From Adineta steineri (taxonomy: Eukaryota > Rotifera > Eurotatoria > Adinetida > Adinetidae), in NCBI GenBank assembly GCA_905250115.1, contig CAJNOI010000156.1, forward strand, positions 1 through 64,000: a stretch of 64,000 nucleotides of DNA. The letters are read 5' to 3'. Each line of letters begins with the position of its first letter. The stretch's first letter is position 1. Position numbers and translations under genes: made by a program. The notes below the pieces were generated by a model that searched no databases, was not told the origin of the DNA, and saw only the letters and a list, made by a program, of their open reading frames with translations. Positions 47,345 to 59,082 of this stretch are shown here, piece after piece.

Positions 47345-48673
47345 ATGTGGCAATTTTTTCATCTTTTTTATTTTAGTAAGATCTTTACAAATACAATTAT
47401 GTTCAACATTTTTACTATCTATTATTGTTTTAAGTTTTCATTTCCATTTCAAGTATACATACGCAAGTATTATATCAATGTAATTTCGATGGTATAAATG
47501 GAAATTGTTTTATGTCAACATTAAATCCTATTGGAAGTGTGAATGTCGCAGCTCCGTCAGAACCAAATGGAGCTTTATCGGATGTCTCCGCAATTGGTAA
47601 CCCACAAAATCAATATATTCTTATTCATCATATAAACGCCATTTTTTTAATTTTATGTAGTAAAACCAACAGCAAATGGAGAACTGTGTGTTTTACCTTA
47701 TAAAGTTGGTACTTTCACGTGGGATATGTATTTTTGTAACAGAGGCTACTGTCCAACAGCAAGTAGTCCAAATAGTACATGTGCAACTGGTTAGTCTAAT
47801 ATGCAATAGATATTTGTTCACAATATAACTTTGTCTATTTGAATTTTTTTTCAGGTAGATTTGGTAATATAGCATTAAATAATAATCAGACAAGAAAATT
47901 TCAATTAAAAACTGAAACTGGTGGAATAAATGGGAAAGATCAACAATGTCTTACTTATTATTATTATATGGGTAATGTTGGTCAAAAAATCATCAATATT
48001 CGTAAGGAAGAAGTAGATGGTGGAAGTGTGATCATTGATTCTGTTACGAGTAGTCCATTCAATGGATGGATATTACGACGAATATCATTCAATACTGAAG
48101 CACTCGGCTATAAAGTATGATACTTTTGAAAATACATATTATTGAAATTCTTTTATTTATATTTGTTAAAGATTTATTTCGAAGTACAGGGAACATCTAT
48201 CACTGGAGCACCTAATGTTGGATTAGATGAAATATCAATACATCAAGGCAGTTGTGGTATGTATCGATTAAAACATGTGAAAACATATCTGCATTGCATC
48301 TCGTGTAGAAGATGAACTAATTACTGTTACGCCGATAACAACAACAACAACAACGACTCTACTAGTTCAGTCAACAACAACATCAATTTCGGAGCAGACT
48401 ACAACAGGAATTACTACATTAAAAACCAGTACAATAGCATCACTCGAAAATGTCGTTATATCTTCGTATGCAAAGATTCCTCCTCGCGAAAAAAGTCATA
48501 TCATTGTTATGGCTACAATCATTCCAATTGTATGGATTGCATTTATTGTTACGCTTGTTTGGATGAGAAGATCTACTGGAGTGCTTGGTGTTATCTTCGA
48601 TCGATTTCCTCATTGGAGTCGTAGTGGTGAATCTTCAGGTAGTTATGAACTCACCACTGTATCAGAAGCTTAA
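47345..48673 (+). CDS. MAM-like domain type I membrane protein
   Basis: A 31-nt first exon (47345-47375) spliced over a 59-bp intron gives a signal peptide, MWQFFHLFYFIFISISSIH. The following exons form a MAM-like domain: CNFDGINGNC at the start, CVLPYKVGTFTWDMYFC, CLTYYYYMGNVGQKIINI in the middle, and the closing VGLDEISIHQGSC, each in its usual place with paired cysteines. Then come a Thr/Ser-rich stalk, a transmembrane helix (IIVMATIIPIVWIAFIVTLV) and a cytoplasmic tail of about 37 residues ending TTVSEA. MAM domains mediate adhesion in meprins and receptor phosphatases. The ligand is unknown. A truncated tandem copy lies at 46235-46362. Confidence 0.78.
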
Positions 48674-51046
48674 CATAGTACTGTTTAGGGCTATATTTAG
48701 CTTCTTTTTTTATATATAATACTTTTATCTAATTAATATCAATCATCCAGACACAAATCATAGAAAAATTCTAAAAGACCGATAAAATAGATCATAGTCA
48801 CCACAGAAAAACATCATTCACTTGCATCATTAAATTATGTACTACTCTAACGAATGAAATAAAACTGTTGAAGTCGAAGAAACAGGACTTGTTAATAAAT
48901 AGTTCATAGATCAATATATATTTACAATTATCTATAGCACGTTTTAATCGACGAACCAATTATTGGGTAACAATAAAATACTTTATTGAGTTAGACTGAT
49001 CTGCATTACAACATATTTCTCAATGTTGTACGAAGTATGGCACAACCTCTTTTTCTTTCTTCAAGAGAAATATTAGTGGAAATGTATTATTTTCTTTTTT
49101 TTTCTATCTTTGGACGATAGAAAGATAAGTATATCTTACTAAATGTTTTCATACACAAGAAAATATTTCTATAAGTTATTTTTTAAATGGTTTCATAAAT
49201 GGAGAAAGACAAATGAATTTTTTATGCATAATGATAGAAATGTTGTAAAACTTCTTAATATTCTCATTATTATTGATAGCTTCTTCCTTTTATTTGACAA
49301 AGTTGAAATCATAACATCCGGGAATTAGAATTCTTCATCCAATAAACTTTAAATCAATGTTAGGACTTTGATCCTTTCTATAGTCGCGATTGAAACTGTG
49401 TTTGTTAGTTTTGAATGATATAATACCAATAACTTTCTGTAGAAAAATAATCAAAGCAAACCATCGAGCAATTAAATATACTTTACAAAATTATGTGTAA
49501 AACAATCTTTATATTTAAGATACTTTCATATTATTAATTTTTTAATATCTTCTTTTCACATATAGATGGGCTTACATATAGAGGATAGACAGTTCCTGGA
49601 TGCTACGAAAAAAGGAAAGATAGAAAACAGTCTTTGATTTCGACTAAGAAGATTTTAATATTTCTGTATGAATTCCACTAGCAAAACATTTAACAAGTCT
49701 ACATGACAAAAATCTTTACGATAATTACTTATATTAGTTTCATATTCATTGTCTAGTGATAAAAAAATTTTGATTGCCTAGGAGCTGGTTATATACTTAT
49801 CAAGTTTGGAACTGCAAAATCTCTCTTCAATAGAAAATTAAGTTGAGAAATTTAAGAAAGAAAACATAGCAGACACATATTATACTTTATGGTTTAAGTG
49901 CATAAATAATCGACATAATAACAAAAGAAATGGAGCACAGGACAGAAGGAATTGTTTTTTTGACCTATTGTAAGAAGAAATTCTTGAATTAAACCTCGAT
50001 CGTTGATCTGTATGGCAAAAGGATTAATATAAGATGTTTGTGAAGTTAAAATTAGATTTTACATATATAACTTATTAACAGATCAAACTTTTGAATTATT
50101 TATATAAATAAAATCACTCACTGTCCTATATAAAATGGGTCATTAGTTTTACCATTATTATAATAAATAGTAAACAATATAAAAAATATAATTCCTTTAA
50201 GCTAATTAAAATATTTATAATTTTTATCCTGATCAGTGATTCTTTTGTATTCTATCGTATATATAAGATATTTATATAGGCTGGTTGATTACTTTCAAAT
50301 GACACACGAAATCTTATAAACATGCCATACATAAATCATATAAACAACAAATAGAATTTCATCGATCTCCTTCATTGAAATATAATAATATTAAAATTCA
50401 ATAGGGAATATGAATAACTTCAACATCAATAATTAATATATTTTGATTCAATCATCTTTACACGTGAATACAAATCAGATTTCTTATGTACGCAAATACT
50501 AAATAAATTTATATTTTCTCCCATATATACGATAAGACTTAAACAATGCGTTATATCTTCAAAATGCACTTAATGAACTACACGCGTTGCCATTAAATGT
50601 CAGATGCGATAAAATACATGATAAATCATTTAAAAAATACTATCAATTTTTGAGATCATGTTTAGAAAAAGATAAATATATTTGATTGTATGTCATAAGA
50701 ATAGAGCAAAATTTAATTTTTCTTAAATTATATTTTCATATCAATAATTAAACTAACGAATAGCGATAAGAATTCGAAATTCATTTTTTTACTTCAGGAT
50801 CTGTCATGTATACTTCATTAATAGTATTTATAAATATACAATACATTGATGATTTGAATTTATTTATACGAATGGAACGACTTTTTCATTAATAAATCGG
50901 AAGATTCTTCAAAAAAAAATAATATCCTTCTTAATGTTTTCGTTTTAATTTTCGAATCACAGTTTATCTCATAAAAAATAAAATGGCGTTATCATCTCAC
51001 ATTAAAATATACATAAAAATAAAACAAAAAAAAAAAAATTTTGTAA
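48674..51046. other. intergenic with a nuclear-receptor relic
   Basis: AT-rich. The first 200 bp resemble the flank after 46362. A decayed partial copy of the 52-kb nuclear receptor lies at about 49640-49985 (listed separately). No intact gene is seen. Confidence 0.5.
49640..49985 (-). pseudogene. relic of a duplicated nuclear receptor (second zinc finger and 5' flank)
   Basis: About 49661-49750 aligns with 52167-52256, the exon for the second zinc finger of the intact receptor, with most bases shared (for example AGCAAAACATTTA, and TTATATTA before TTTCA). About 49950-49980 (AATTGTTTTTTTGACCT) matches the 5' flank of the intact gene at about 52655-52672. Order and orientation are kept, but the distance is shorter and the first finger is not recognisable. 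It is a decayed partial tandem duplicate. Confidence 0.6.
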
Positions 51047-52486
51047 TTAATAACAAAATGTTTGTTGAGTTTGTTCAATAACAGAATTAATCATTTTAGT
51101 AAATTCTTTCGATTCATGTGCTTCAACAGTCATACTAATAACTAGAAGTAAACATCGTATTACTTTTGTAAAACGTAAAACAGCTTGAGTATGATTACAT
51201 TGATTTAATAGATATTGCCATGTTAATTTAACATATATATCTTGTATAGACAAAATTGATTTAATATTTATTAAACTCATTGAAGTCGATTGCCTATAAA
51301 CTGTATAATTTATTGTTGAAAAAGCAATAACTGCAAATATTAATTTAATAAATGTATCATTATGATCAAGTTGATCAATAATACGTTTTATAAAAATCAT
51401 TCCAATTGGTTGAAAAATAATTTCCGAAGATTTTGAAAAAGTAAAATCATCTAATAATTTTGTTTGTCGTAAGATATAGATTCCACTTATACTCGATGTA
51501 TATTCAACTGTTTTTCGAAACAAAATACTACGATCATCATGAGATAATGAAAGAATATCACGATGTTTTTCATATACAAGTTGAATTCTACTCATAACTG
51601 ATGTAAAAAAATCAGTAACTATCGAATGTTTGAATCGTAACTTAACCGGTAATGTATTTTGATCTTCGATAAATTGTTCAGCTAATGAATAACGACTATG
51701 TTCATCAAACGAATAAACTAATGTTGAAAGAAGATTCCATTGATCATAAGATAAAGTTGAAATCTGAATGAACAAAATTCAAATATAATCATAAACTATT
51801 TCCGTTGATCTAATCTCTCCTAAAGTATATGTGATGAATTTCAATTCACAGATTGCATTCTTTTCTGCAAAACTTTAATTAGAAAAAAAGCCGCATGTAT
51901 TAGCTCGACAAAAATATATAGATTTTAAGATGATTCTTCTTTTGACACATCGATGAACTTACAAATAGATAATTGTTAGGTATTACAACAGAAGGAGAGA
52001 TGGGAAACTATTTTTTTTCATGAAACATATGAAAATATTTTACCTGTTCAGGTGGAGATGTTTTATTTATTATCTGTGCAGGTGTTGATATTATCGATAT
52101 TGTACCATCAATTAATTTTCTCTTTTTAGTTAGAGTATTATTATGAGAATGACAAGATCTTAACATTTCGGTATGCATTCCATTAGCAAAACATTTAGCA
52201 AGTCGACATGGTAAACATTTCCGACGATTGCTTATATTAATTTCACATTTATTATCATACACACATTTATTTAGTGTCTAAATAAATCAATAGGAAAAAG
52301 TAAAATTTGCGAAAGGTATTTCAAATTATAGTTTACCTGTTCAGTTAATCCATGGCGTCGAAAGAACATTTTACATGACTGACAGACAATCGCTCCATAA
52401 TAAGAATAACGAGCTGATGCTCCACAAACTTTACAATCACGTAAACTTGTTGTTGTTTGCCGTACAATAATTAAATCTTTATTCAT
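51047..52486 (-). CDS. nuclear receptor with P-box CQSCKMFF
   Basis: Three exons from the ATG at 52486. Exon 1 carries the first zinc finger (CKVCGASARYSYYGAIVCQSC, then KMFFRRH). Exon 2 carries the second finger (CVYDNKCEINISNRRKCLPC, then RLAKCFANGM) and the hinge. Exon 3 (51047-51775) is the LBD of about 240 residues, with QWNLLSTLVYSFDEHSRY at its start and FIKLIFAVIAFSTINY in the core. The intron between exons 2 and 3 spans about 51776-52042. The P-box differs from the other receptor here (CESCKAFF), so target half-sites may differ. No AF-2 motif is obvious. Ligand unknown. A decayed partial copy lies downstream at 49640-49985. Confidence 0.88.
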
Positions 52487-53734
52487 TGTAGTTTTCTTTA
52501 TAATATCTGAAAAATGAACGTATTGCTCTGTTAGAAAAATGGCCTGATAAATGTAAAAAACAACGCCTTACAGAAATATGTTTCGTAATATGCAGCGATA
52601 GTGCAGAAGTAGACGGTAAAATGACGAGAAAAATCAGTGATAGAACAGGAAAAAATTGTTTTTTTGACCTTTGAAAAAGATTCTAAGTCGTACTATATTA
52701 GTTGCACTCTTACAGCAGAAAAGAAGGAATCGATGGAATCTAAGAAGATAAGAATGCGTAGAACACTGATGTAACTGAATCTTGTCTATATAGACAACTA
52801 TAAATAATACATTAGACATTTACATTATTTGTCTTACGTCTTTATATATATTCATTGTATTTTTTTTTTGTATAGAATTTCAATATAATTTTTATTGAGC
52901 TTTGACTTTTTACAATCTTTACTCATTCTATTTATATATTAGTTCATTAATGTTAATGATGATATTAAGAACTATGGCTGTTTTAACGTTCTATCAAATC
53001 TAAATCATTCATTCTATATTTATCATAAGAAAAAGTGTTTCGTATAAGATCTATTACAACTTGTGTCTCTAGTTTTATGCAATTTAAATGAATTTTACAA
53101 GGTAATTAGAATACACATACGTCTATTCTCGGAAGATTATTTTCAAGTATAAATGTGTTATGTAATTCACGTATTAGAACGTCATAATCTTCTTGATTAA
53201 AATTAATAATAGAATAATTCAAAAAAGATTATTCAGTAAAAATAACGATGATTAATTCGATTAAATTGTTTGAAATATTATTTCTATGCTGATAATCAAG
53301 ACAAAAGAAGTTATTTAACTAACTTTAGTATTGCGCTTTAAATAAATTTTAGACGAATAACATATAATTACACAGTATAATATAAATACCGACTAGAAAT
53401 ATTAGAAAATATATAAATAACTTACAAAGGAAACTTTTGAGAAATAAGAATGACACAATTAAAAGTATGTATTCTAGTTGACAATTTTTTTTATCATCAG
53501 TCAAAAGAACGACCAGACGCTATTTATAGAAACGTGTTATATAGATTATTTGTTTGTTTGAATTAAACTTGAAAATATAAAGATTTTTCTATATCTATAG
53601 ATCATTAACGCTAAAGTAATTAATGTTCTTAATGGTCATGTACAATAAGACAAACTATCTAAATTCTAGAGCTATTTGAAAAGATAATGTTAAATAATTT
53701 TATTTTCCCAAAAAATGCTGAATAATATCAATAA
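52487..53734. other. intergenic
   Basis: The 5' flank of the nuclear receptor and the 3' flank of the GH130 gene. AT-rich with no gene. The part at about 52640-52675 is the segment repeated in the relic at 49950. Confidence 0.45.
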
Positions 53735-54811
53735 TTAAAATTCAACAATAACTTTTGCTATTCCAGTAACTGTGTCACAACCTTGATACCATAAAATAAA
53801 TTGATTCGTTGCTATTTTTTTCCATCCTTCAGCAAAAACAACTCGTGGTGTAAGACCTCTTCTAGCCCATTTCTTTGATGTAAAATCACATCGTTCCCAA
53901 TCAAGTTCAGGTGCTAATACTGGTCGTTCGCTTCGTGCAAGAATTTTTGTTGGATCATTTCCATCCATAATAACCCAACCTAAATTATATTCACGATCCC
54001 AATCAGGTTTAAAATGATTATTAGGTAAAGGTAAACGCCTTGCTGAATTATATAAAAATAAATAATTTCCATCACTTAAACGTTGTGGTTCAGGACCTGG
54101 TTCAACTAATTCACTATCGAAATAATCTGAACGTATTTCAATAAAAGTTTTATTTTTATATTCATAATGAAGATAATCATCAGTTACTGCTAATGCTAAT
54201 TCTATGTTAGATTCATTAAAAAAAACATATTGATGTGTAGCATTATGAATAAGTAATGTTGCTGCTTTACTCCATGATAATTCAGGAAATAATGCTGGAT
54301 GTAAAATCCAATTTTCTTTTTTTGTTGGATCTTTACCTGATTGACAAGTAGCTAATGCAGCATGTGCACTCCATTCATGTGAAGGAGTCCAATAAACTGC
54401 TGTATAATATAAATAATAAGTACCATTTACAATTGTAATTCGAGGATCTTCAACACCTGCAACTTGATAAGGACGATCATCAGAATCAATGATAATCTGT
54501 TCACTATGTACATATTCATATTTAGTAAGACTATTTTTTAATTGACGTACAATAGCTAATTTTGATGGACCAACATCATAATTTGATGTAGCATTTGGTA
54601 ATAAATCTTGTACACGAACAACAAGAGCAATACTACCATCAGGTAATGGAAGAAAAGCACTATTATAATTAAATCGAAATTGTGATTGATTAGACCAATA
54701 AGATATAATTGGTTGTTTTGATAAACGTTGAATAGTTATTTTAGGTGGAATATACGAACATATTGTTAATAATATTGGTAAGAGACAAAAATAAATTATA
54801 ATTTTAAACAT
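53735..54811 (-). CDS. secreted GH130-type glycosidase / mannoside phosphorylase
   Basis: An intronless frame of 358 residues with a signal peptide (MFKIIIYFCLLPILLTICSY). Five-bladed-propeller GH130 features are visible: FNYNSAF near residues 47-53, VVRVQD near 64-69, GVEDPRI (119-125) with the Asp expected as proton donor in the family, SWSKAAT near 179-185, and VEPGPEPQ (236-243). GH130 enzymes cleave beta-mannosides by phosphorolysis or hydrolysis and are mainly bacterial. The exact activity cannot be read by eye. The signal peptide, several N-glycosylation sequons (NAT, NGT, NKT) and host-like base composition indicate a working secreted animal gene. Absence of introns and the family's distribution suggest horizontal acquisition; bdelloids are known for this. 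Confidence 0.82.
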   Translation of the reverse strand: MFKIIIYFCLLPILLTICSYIPPKITIQRLSKQPIISYWSNQSQFRFNYNSAFLPLPDGSIALVVRVQDLLPNATSNYDVGPSKLAIVRQLKNSLTKYEYVHSEQIIIDSDDRPYQVAGVEDPRITIVNGTYYLYYTAVYWTPSHEWSAHAALATCQSGKDPTKKENWILHPALFPELSWSKAATLLIHNATHQYVFFNESNIELALAVTDDYLHYEYKNKTFIEIRSDYFDSELVEPGPEPQRLSDGNYLFLYNSARRLPLPNNHFKPDWDREYNLGWVIMDGNDPTKILARSERPVLAPELDWERCDFTSKKWARRGLTPRVVFAEGWKKIATNQFILWYQGCDTVTGIAKVIVEF

Positions 54812-55079
54812 GATTAAGTATTTGAAAAATAAATGTGTTTATGTGTAAAAATCTTTACATTAAATACCATCGGATTAAAATAACAAGTTGATATTTGTAT
54901 ATATATTATAATAAAGATTACAAATATAATTTACATAACAAATAAACAACAATGTATTATTGAGTACAAGATATAATATCAAGTGAACTTTTTATTTTAT
55001 TTTTCTTAAATAAAATATCTAATCGAAAAGATACGAAACTTGATTGTAACCGTATACTCTTTTATTTTAAATATAAAAA

Positions 55080-55730
55080 TCAATATGTAGCAAACATTGG
55101 TAGAGTAGAAAAAGTTGGATAAACTAAATGTGTATATGAATGAAGAGGAAAAAGTGTTACAAATACTGTATAAATATAAGCAGCTAAAAATCCGAATGGA
55201 AAAAAGAACATTAATATTGCTGCAGCTAATTGAATTTTAAGAATTTTGATTTTGGTTGATTTGATTGTATTGTATGGTGTTATTTCATATATATCTACGA
55301 CAATTAAAATACAAATAGATATCAATGCAATTAAATTTGCTATAAGTGTATAAGTTGACCAAATACGAGAACTATCAAAAACTAATACTAAAAAAATAAA
55401 TAGATAATTATTATCAAAAAAATTATTTCAAATATTACCAAGCAGATACATAAAAACTGCAGGAATTAAGAAGAATATTGAACATGAAAGTTTTGCTCCT
55501 ATTATTGTAATATTAGATAGATTATTCAATCTATCATTATTTAAAAAATTAATAATCTCAAGAATAAATATGATTATAGTTGATAAAATCATCAATGATG
55601 CTAATACTAATGTATATAAATATGGCCATGATAGACGCCAAAATATTTCTTTAAAAGGTAATTGTCGTCGATCTTGACCTAAGTATGGATAACGTCGTCT
55701 ATAACCATATGGCCGACGTGATCGATACAT
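55080..55730 (-). CDS. four-transmembrane protein of unknown family
   Basis: Two exons (about 55433-55730 and 55080-55387). The first ATG is at 55730; the longer upstream frame starts with TTG. A basic, Tyr/Arg-rich N-terminus (MYRSRRPYGYRRRYPYLGQD) is followed by four hydrophobic segments: near YLYTLVLASLMILSTIIIF, KLSCSIFFLIPAVFMYLL, TLIANLIALISICILIVV and QLAAAILMFFFPFGFLAAY. Layout is like MARVEL or MS4A-type tetraspan proteins but no signature is decisive. It is divergent from the LRRFIP-like gene. Confidence 0.65.
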
Positions 55731-56342
55731 GAAAGAAAAGAACGACGTTTTTATAGATGATTTTACCTTGCTCTTCAAATTATTAGAGAATAAAAAATAT
55801 TGAGATGACAATTAGGACAAGGTTTTTCTTTCGATTGACATGTTCCCTAAAGCATTACTTTCTTTTTTTTTTATGAAATGAAGGTTTATATAATATAATA
55901 ACTAATATAAATATAATAGCATACGATAAATAAACAAATATATATTACAAAGGTGATATTAGAAACGATAGATATTGTATAATTTAATAATTATTTTTAG
56001 AAAATTGACTTGACTTAATCACCAACTAATGACATCTATTGTAATATATCGAATATATATCAAATTGGGTTTTCTTTGTACAGTATAGTTCTTTTGAAAT
56101 TGTGTTCAGATATTCATAAAAGAAGTCTTTCAGATCTATTGAATGTTATAATGGTTCTATCTTTCTCCAATAAAATGATTTAAATTCTGTAAAATACAAA
56201 CTATTTCTTCTTTTCTTTACTTGTTATCATTACTGACATATATATTTCATTGAATGTTATTATGATAAAAAAAAATTTTTCTTTTATTAGACTTTGATTT
56301 GTTTTTGTGTTTTCTTTTTTTGTTTGAGATAAAAGGAATGTA
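55731..56342. other. intergenic between divergent genes
   Basis: A 0.6-kb AT-rich region upstream of the four-TM gene (-) and the LRRFIP-like gene (+). No element can be named. Confidence 0.4.
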
Positions 56343-58628
56343 ATGAGTTCTTCAACAGTGAGTCGATATCGAGAATCAACGAGTGTTACGACACCGACTA
56401 AAGTTTATGATCAAAATGATGCATCATTTGCTGAAGAAGAAGCACTTGATGCTATTGCCAAAGAAGTTTGTACTTATCATTTATTTTTGCCATTATTGAT
56501 TTTGATATTTTTTAAGGCTGAACTTCGTCTTTATCGTCAACGTGAACAAAATCGTGAAGCACGTCAAATTCGACATAAAGAATTAGAAAAAAATGCTCAA
56601 GATGTAATGATTTGCTCTCTTTTATTGAATCATACATGAAACTTAATCTCTCTTTTAGAATGATGACGATGATTCACCAACAAGTTCGCATGCATCATCA
56701 ACACCTATCGAATCAACGAAAGTAAAATGTCAAAATAAAAATTTTAATAAAAAAAATAAAAATCATTTGTATGTAGTCTGCAACAATTAATATAAATCCT
56801 ACAATAGGAATAAATACAAATACTTTATTACTTCAAAAATTTCTCAATGGTGATATTGATCTTCGTACAATTGAACAACGTGATTTAAGAGTTTGTTTAT
56901 TTATTTCATCGAATATTATTTTATTGAAATTTCTTTTTTTTTCAATTACATAGCGTTTATTAAGTGAGCTTGAATCAAAATATAAAATATTAATGATAAC
57001 TAATTCAAGCATGTACAATGAAAAACAATCATTACATTATCAAATTGATAACTATAAAGATTTATTAGAGGAATATTGTGAAACATCTAATCAAGCTAAA
57101 AGACAATTGAAAGAAAAATCTCGAGTAAAATTCATTTCTAAATCAATTAAATCATATTTTCTTTTTTTCTTCTTAATAAAAGGAGTTTGATCTACAAAAA
57201 CGAACATTAAATGATCTTCAACAAGATTATAATAAAACTGTAGAAATCTTAACTAATTGTGAAAAATTAATTGAAGTAAAATAATAAATTTTAAAACGGA
57301 TTTTTTTTATATGATAAATTTTTCTTTGTAGGAATATGACGTTCAAAAATTTTCAACTGTTTCACCAACTGAGAGTAATTCACGAGAAACATTAATATTA
57401 CTTAATTCATTTGCTAATGGCTCAATTGATGAAAAATTCAAAAGAATTTTAAATGAAAAACATGAACAATATGATGAACTACTTAAATTAAAATCCGAAT
57501 TAGATGAAGAAAAAACTCGTTTAAGAATATTAACAGAATCTAGATCAGATTCACTTGAATTACATAATCAAAATATGAATGATGAATGTGATTCCGAACA
57601 ACAAAGTAATTTTATTGAATTTAAGAATTTAAAATAAAAACTATGTTTATGTGTTTTTTGTTCATACAGAACAGTTAATGAAAGAAATAATGAATTTGCA
57701 AAATCGATTACAACGATTAGATACTGATAATGGTTCATTACAACAAGAAGTAAGATGTTTGATGTGTTTATTAATTATTTATTGGATCAGTATATATTTA
57801 TGAGAAATATAAAAATAAAAGGCGGATGGATGTTTTGAATGACTTTTGATAGGAACAAGATGGAAAGCTGAGATTTTCGCTGTTGAAAAGAGGCGATGAA
57901 ATCGCATCGAAGCTTACGAATTTATTGGTTGTCGAGAACTGTCAGAGAATGAGCTGCAAAAATATGGAAAGATTTAATTTCTGATTACTACTAATAAGAT
58001 ATTTTAGTCATCAAAATACAATTTTACTACTCCATTTTTCCTACAAAAAAAGCAGTTAGAGAAATCTTTTCATATATGTTTCAACCTGTCTTGTTCCTAT
58101 CGAAAGTTATTTAAAGAATACCTACCTATCTTTGATTTTGAAACTGATCACGTTCATAATCTAAAACTTAACAAGAGCATTATATAACTAAATCTTATTA
58201 TTTTTAGAATAAACGTTATGAAGCTCAACTTGCACGTTATAAGCAACAACTAGATGATGGTGAACGTGTTGAAGAGGAACTTAAACAAGAACGACGAGCA
58301 TTACAACGAGAGGTAGACTTTATTTTTTTTCTCATTTTAAAATCTAAACAGCATAGAATCATTATTATTATTATTACTGTTATCTATATACTAATTCTTA
58401 TTTTATGTTGATTTATTTTAGCTTCGTAATGCACGTGATGATTACGAAAAAGAACGTACACGAAGTGATGTTTTACAACGAGAGAATGAACGTTTACGTA
58501 CATCACGTAACAACAATTTACTTAGTAATACAGATGATAATATTGTTATATCAAGATCTCATTCACCATTATTACCAACTAATTCCAATGATATACAATC
58601 AAATTCACCTATAGAAGATACGAATTAG
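56343..58628 (+). CDS. LRRFIP-like (Flightless-I interacting) coiled-coil protein
   Basis: About ten small exons from the ATG at 56343. The N-terminal part reads EEEALDAIAKE joined to AELRLYRQREQNREARQIRH and KELEKNAQ, matching the LRRFIP1/2 signature (EARLAAKRAARAEAREIRMRELERQ). A Ser/Thr-rich linker follows, then a long coiled coil: RLLSELESKYKILMITNSSM, EKQSLHYQIDNYKDLLEE (compare EKTNFMYQVDTLKDML in LRRFIP), and further heptads to RALQRELRNARDDYEKERTR and a C-terminal tail ending EDTN. LRRFIP proteins bind the LRR of Flightless-I and act in actin and Toll/Wnt signalling. The penultimate intron (about 57751-58207) is long and contains a MITE. Exon borders are approximate. Confidence 0.8.
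57841..58108. mobile_element. short inverted-repeat element (MITE-like) in an LRRFIP intron
   Basis: The left end ACTTTTGATAGGAACAAGA (57842-57860) is nearly the reverse complement of the right end TCTTGTTCCTATCGAAAGT (58089-58107), with one mismatch over 19 bases. The roughly 266-bp interior has no transposase frame and is more GC-rich than the surrounding intron. A target-site duplication is not clear, so superfamily is not assigned. It explains why this intron is several times longer than its neighbours. Confidence 0.65.
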
Positions 58629-58883
58629 AATATTTATATATAGATATAAGTTCAGTTTCTTGATTAGTAGTTATGATATTTCGTTAATCTGTTTATTATT
58701 TATTTTATTCTGCGGCTTAAGCATGTCTTCATTTCATTATTGATTTCTATTTTTTTTTGTGTCATTATTTATTTTATTTCAGATGAAAATTTATACAAAA
58801 CATAAAGCTTTTTTTTTTAAATAAAATATGAAGATTAAGATATAAAACATAGAATTACATGAGAGAGAGAAAAAAGCGAAATT

Positions 58884-58998
58884 AAGAACGATGCTTATTT
58901 CGACTTGTTTGACGAGTACTAGAATTATCTAAATTTAATTTTTGTTCAGTTGTTTTTGATGTTGAACTTGAACGATGTTTTGATTTTTCATAAGCAGG
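58884..58998 (-). other. possible orphan terminal exon
   Basis: After an acceptor-like TTTTAG the minus strand reads SPAYEKSKHRSSSTSKTTEQ and continues to NKHRS and a stop near 58884. It looks coding (basic, Ser-rich) and lies downstream of the BTB-BACK gene on the same strand, so it could be an alternative last exon of that gene or of an unseen gene. I could not find a donor that joins it in phase with confidence. Confidence 0.3.
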
Positions 58999-59055
58999 AC
59001 TAAAATATTAAAATCTTTTAACAGATATGTAGATATGCTAAACAAATTCTGGTTG

Positions 59056-59070
59056 AGGGTGGGTGTGGGT
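59056..59070 (+). repeat. TGTGGG-type tract next to a MITE
   Basis: GAGGGTGGGTGTGGGT lies just left of the hAT-type element at 59083. C-rich repeats (ACCCACCCACCC) at about 59370-59384 could pair with it, so the two may be ends of a larger, older element into which the MITE inserted. Confidence 0.4.
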
Positions 59071-59082
59071 CAGTGTGTAGAG

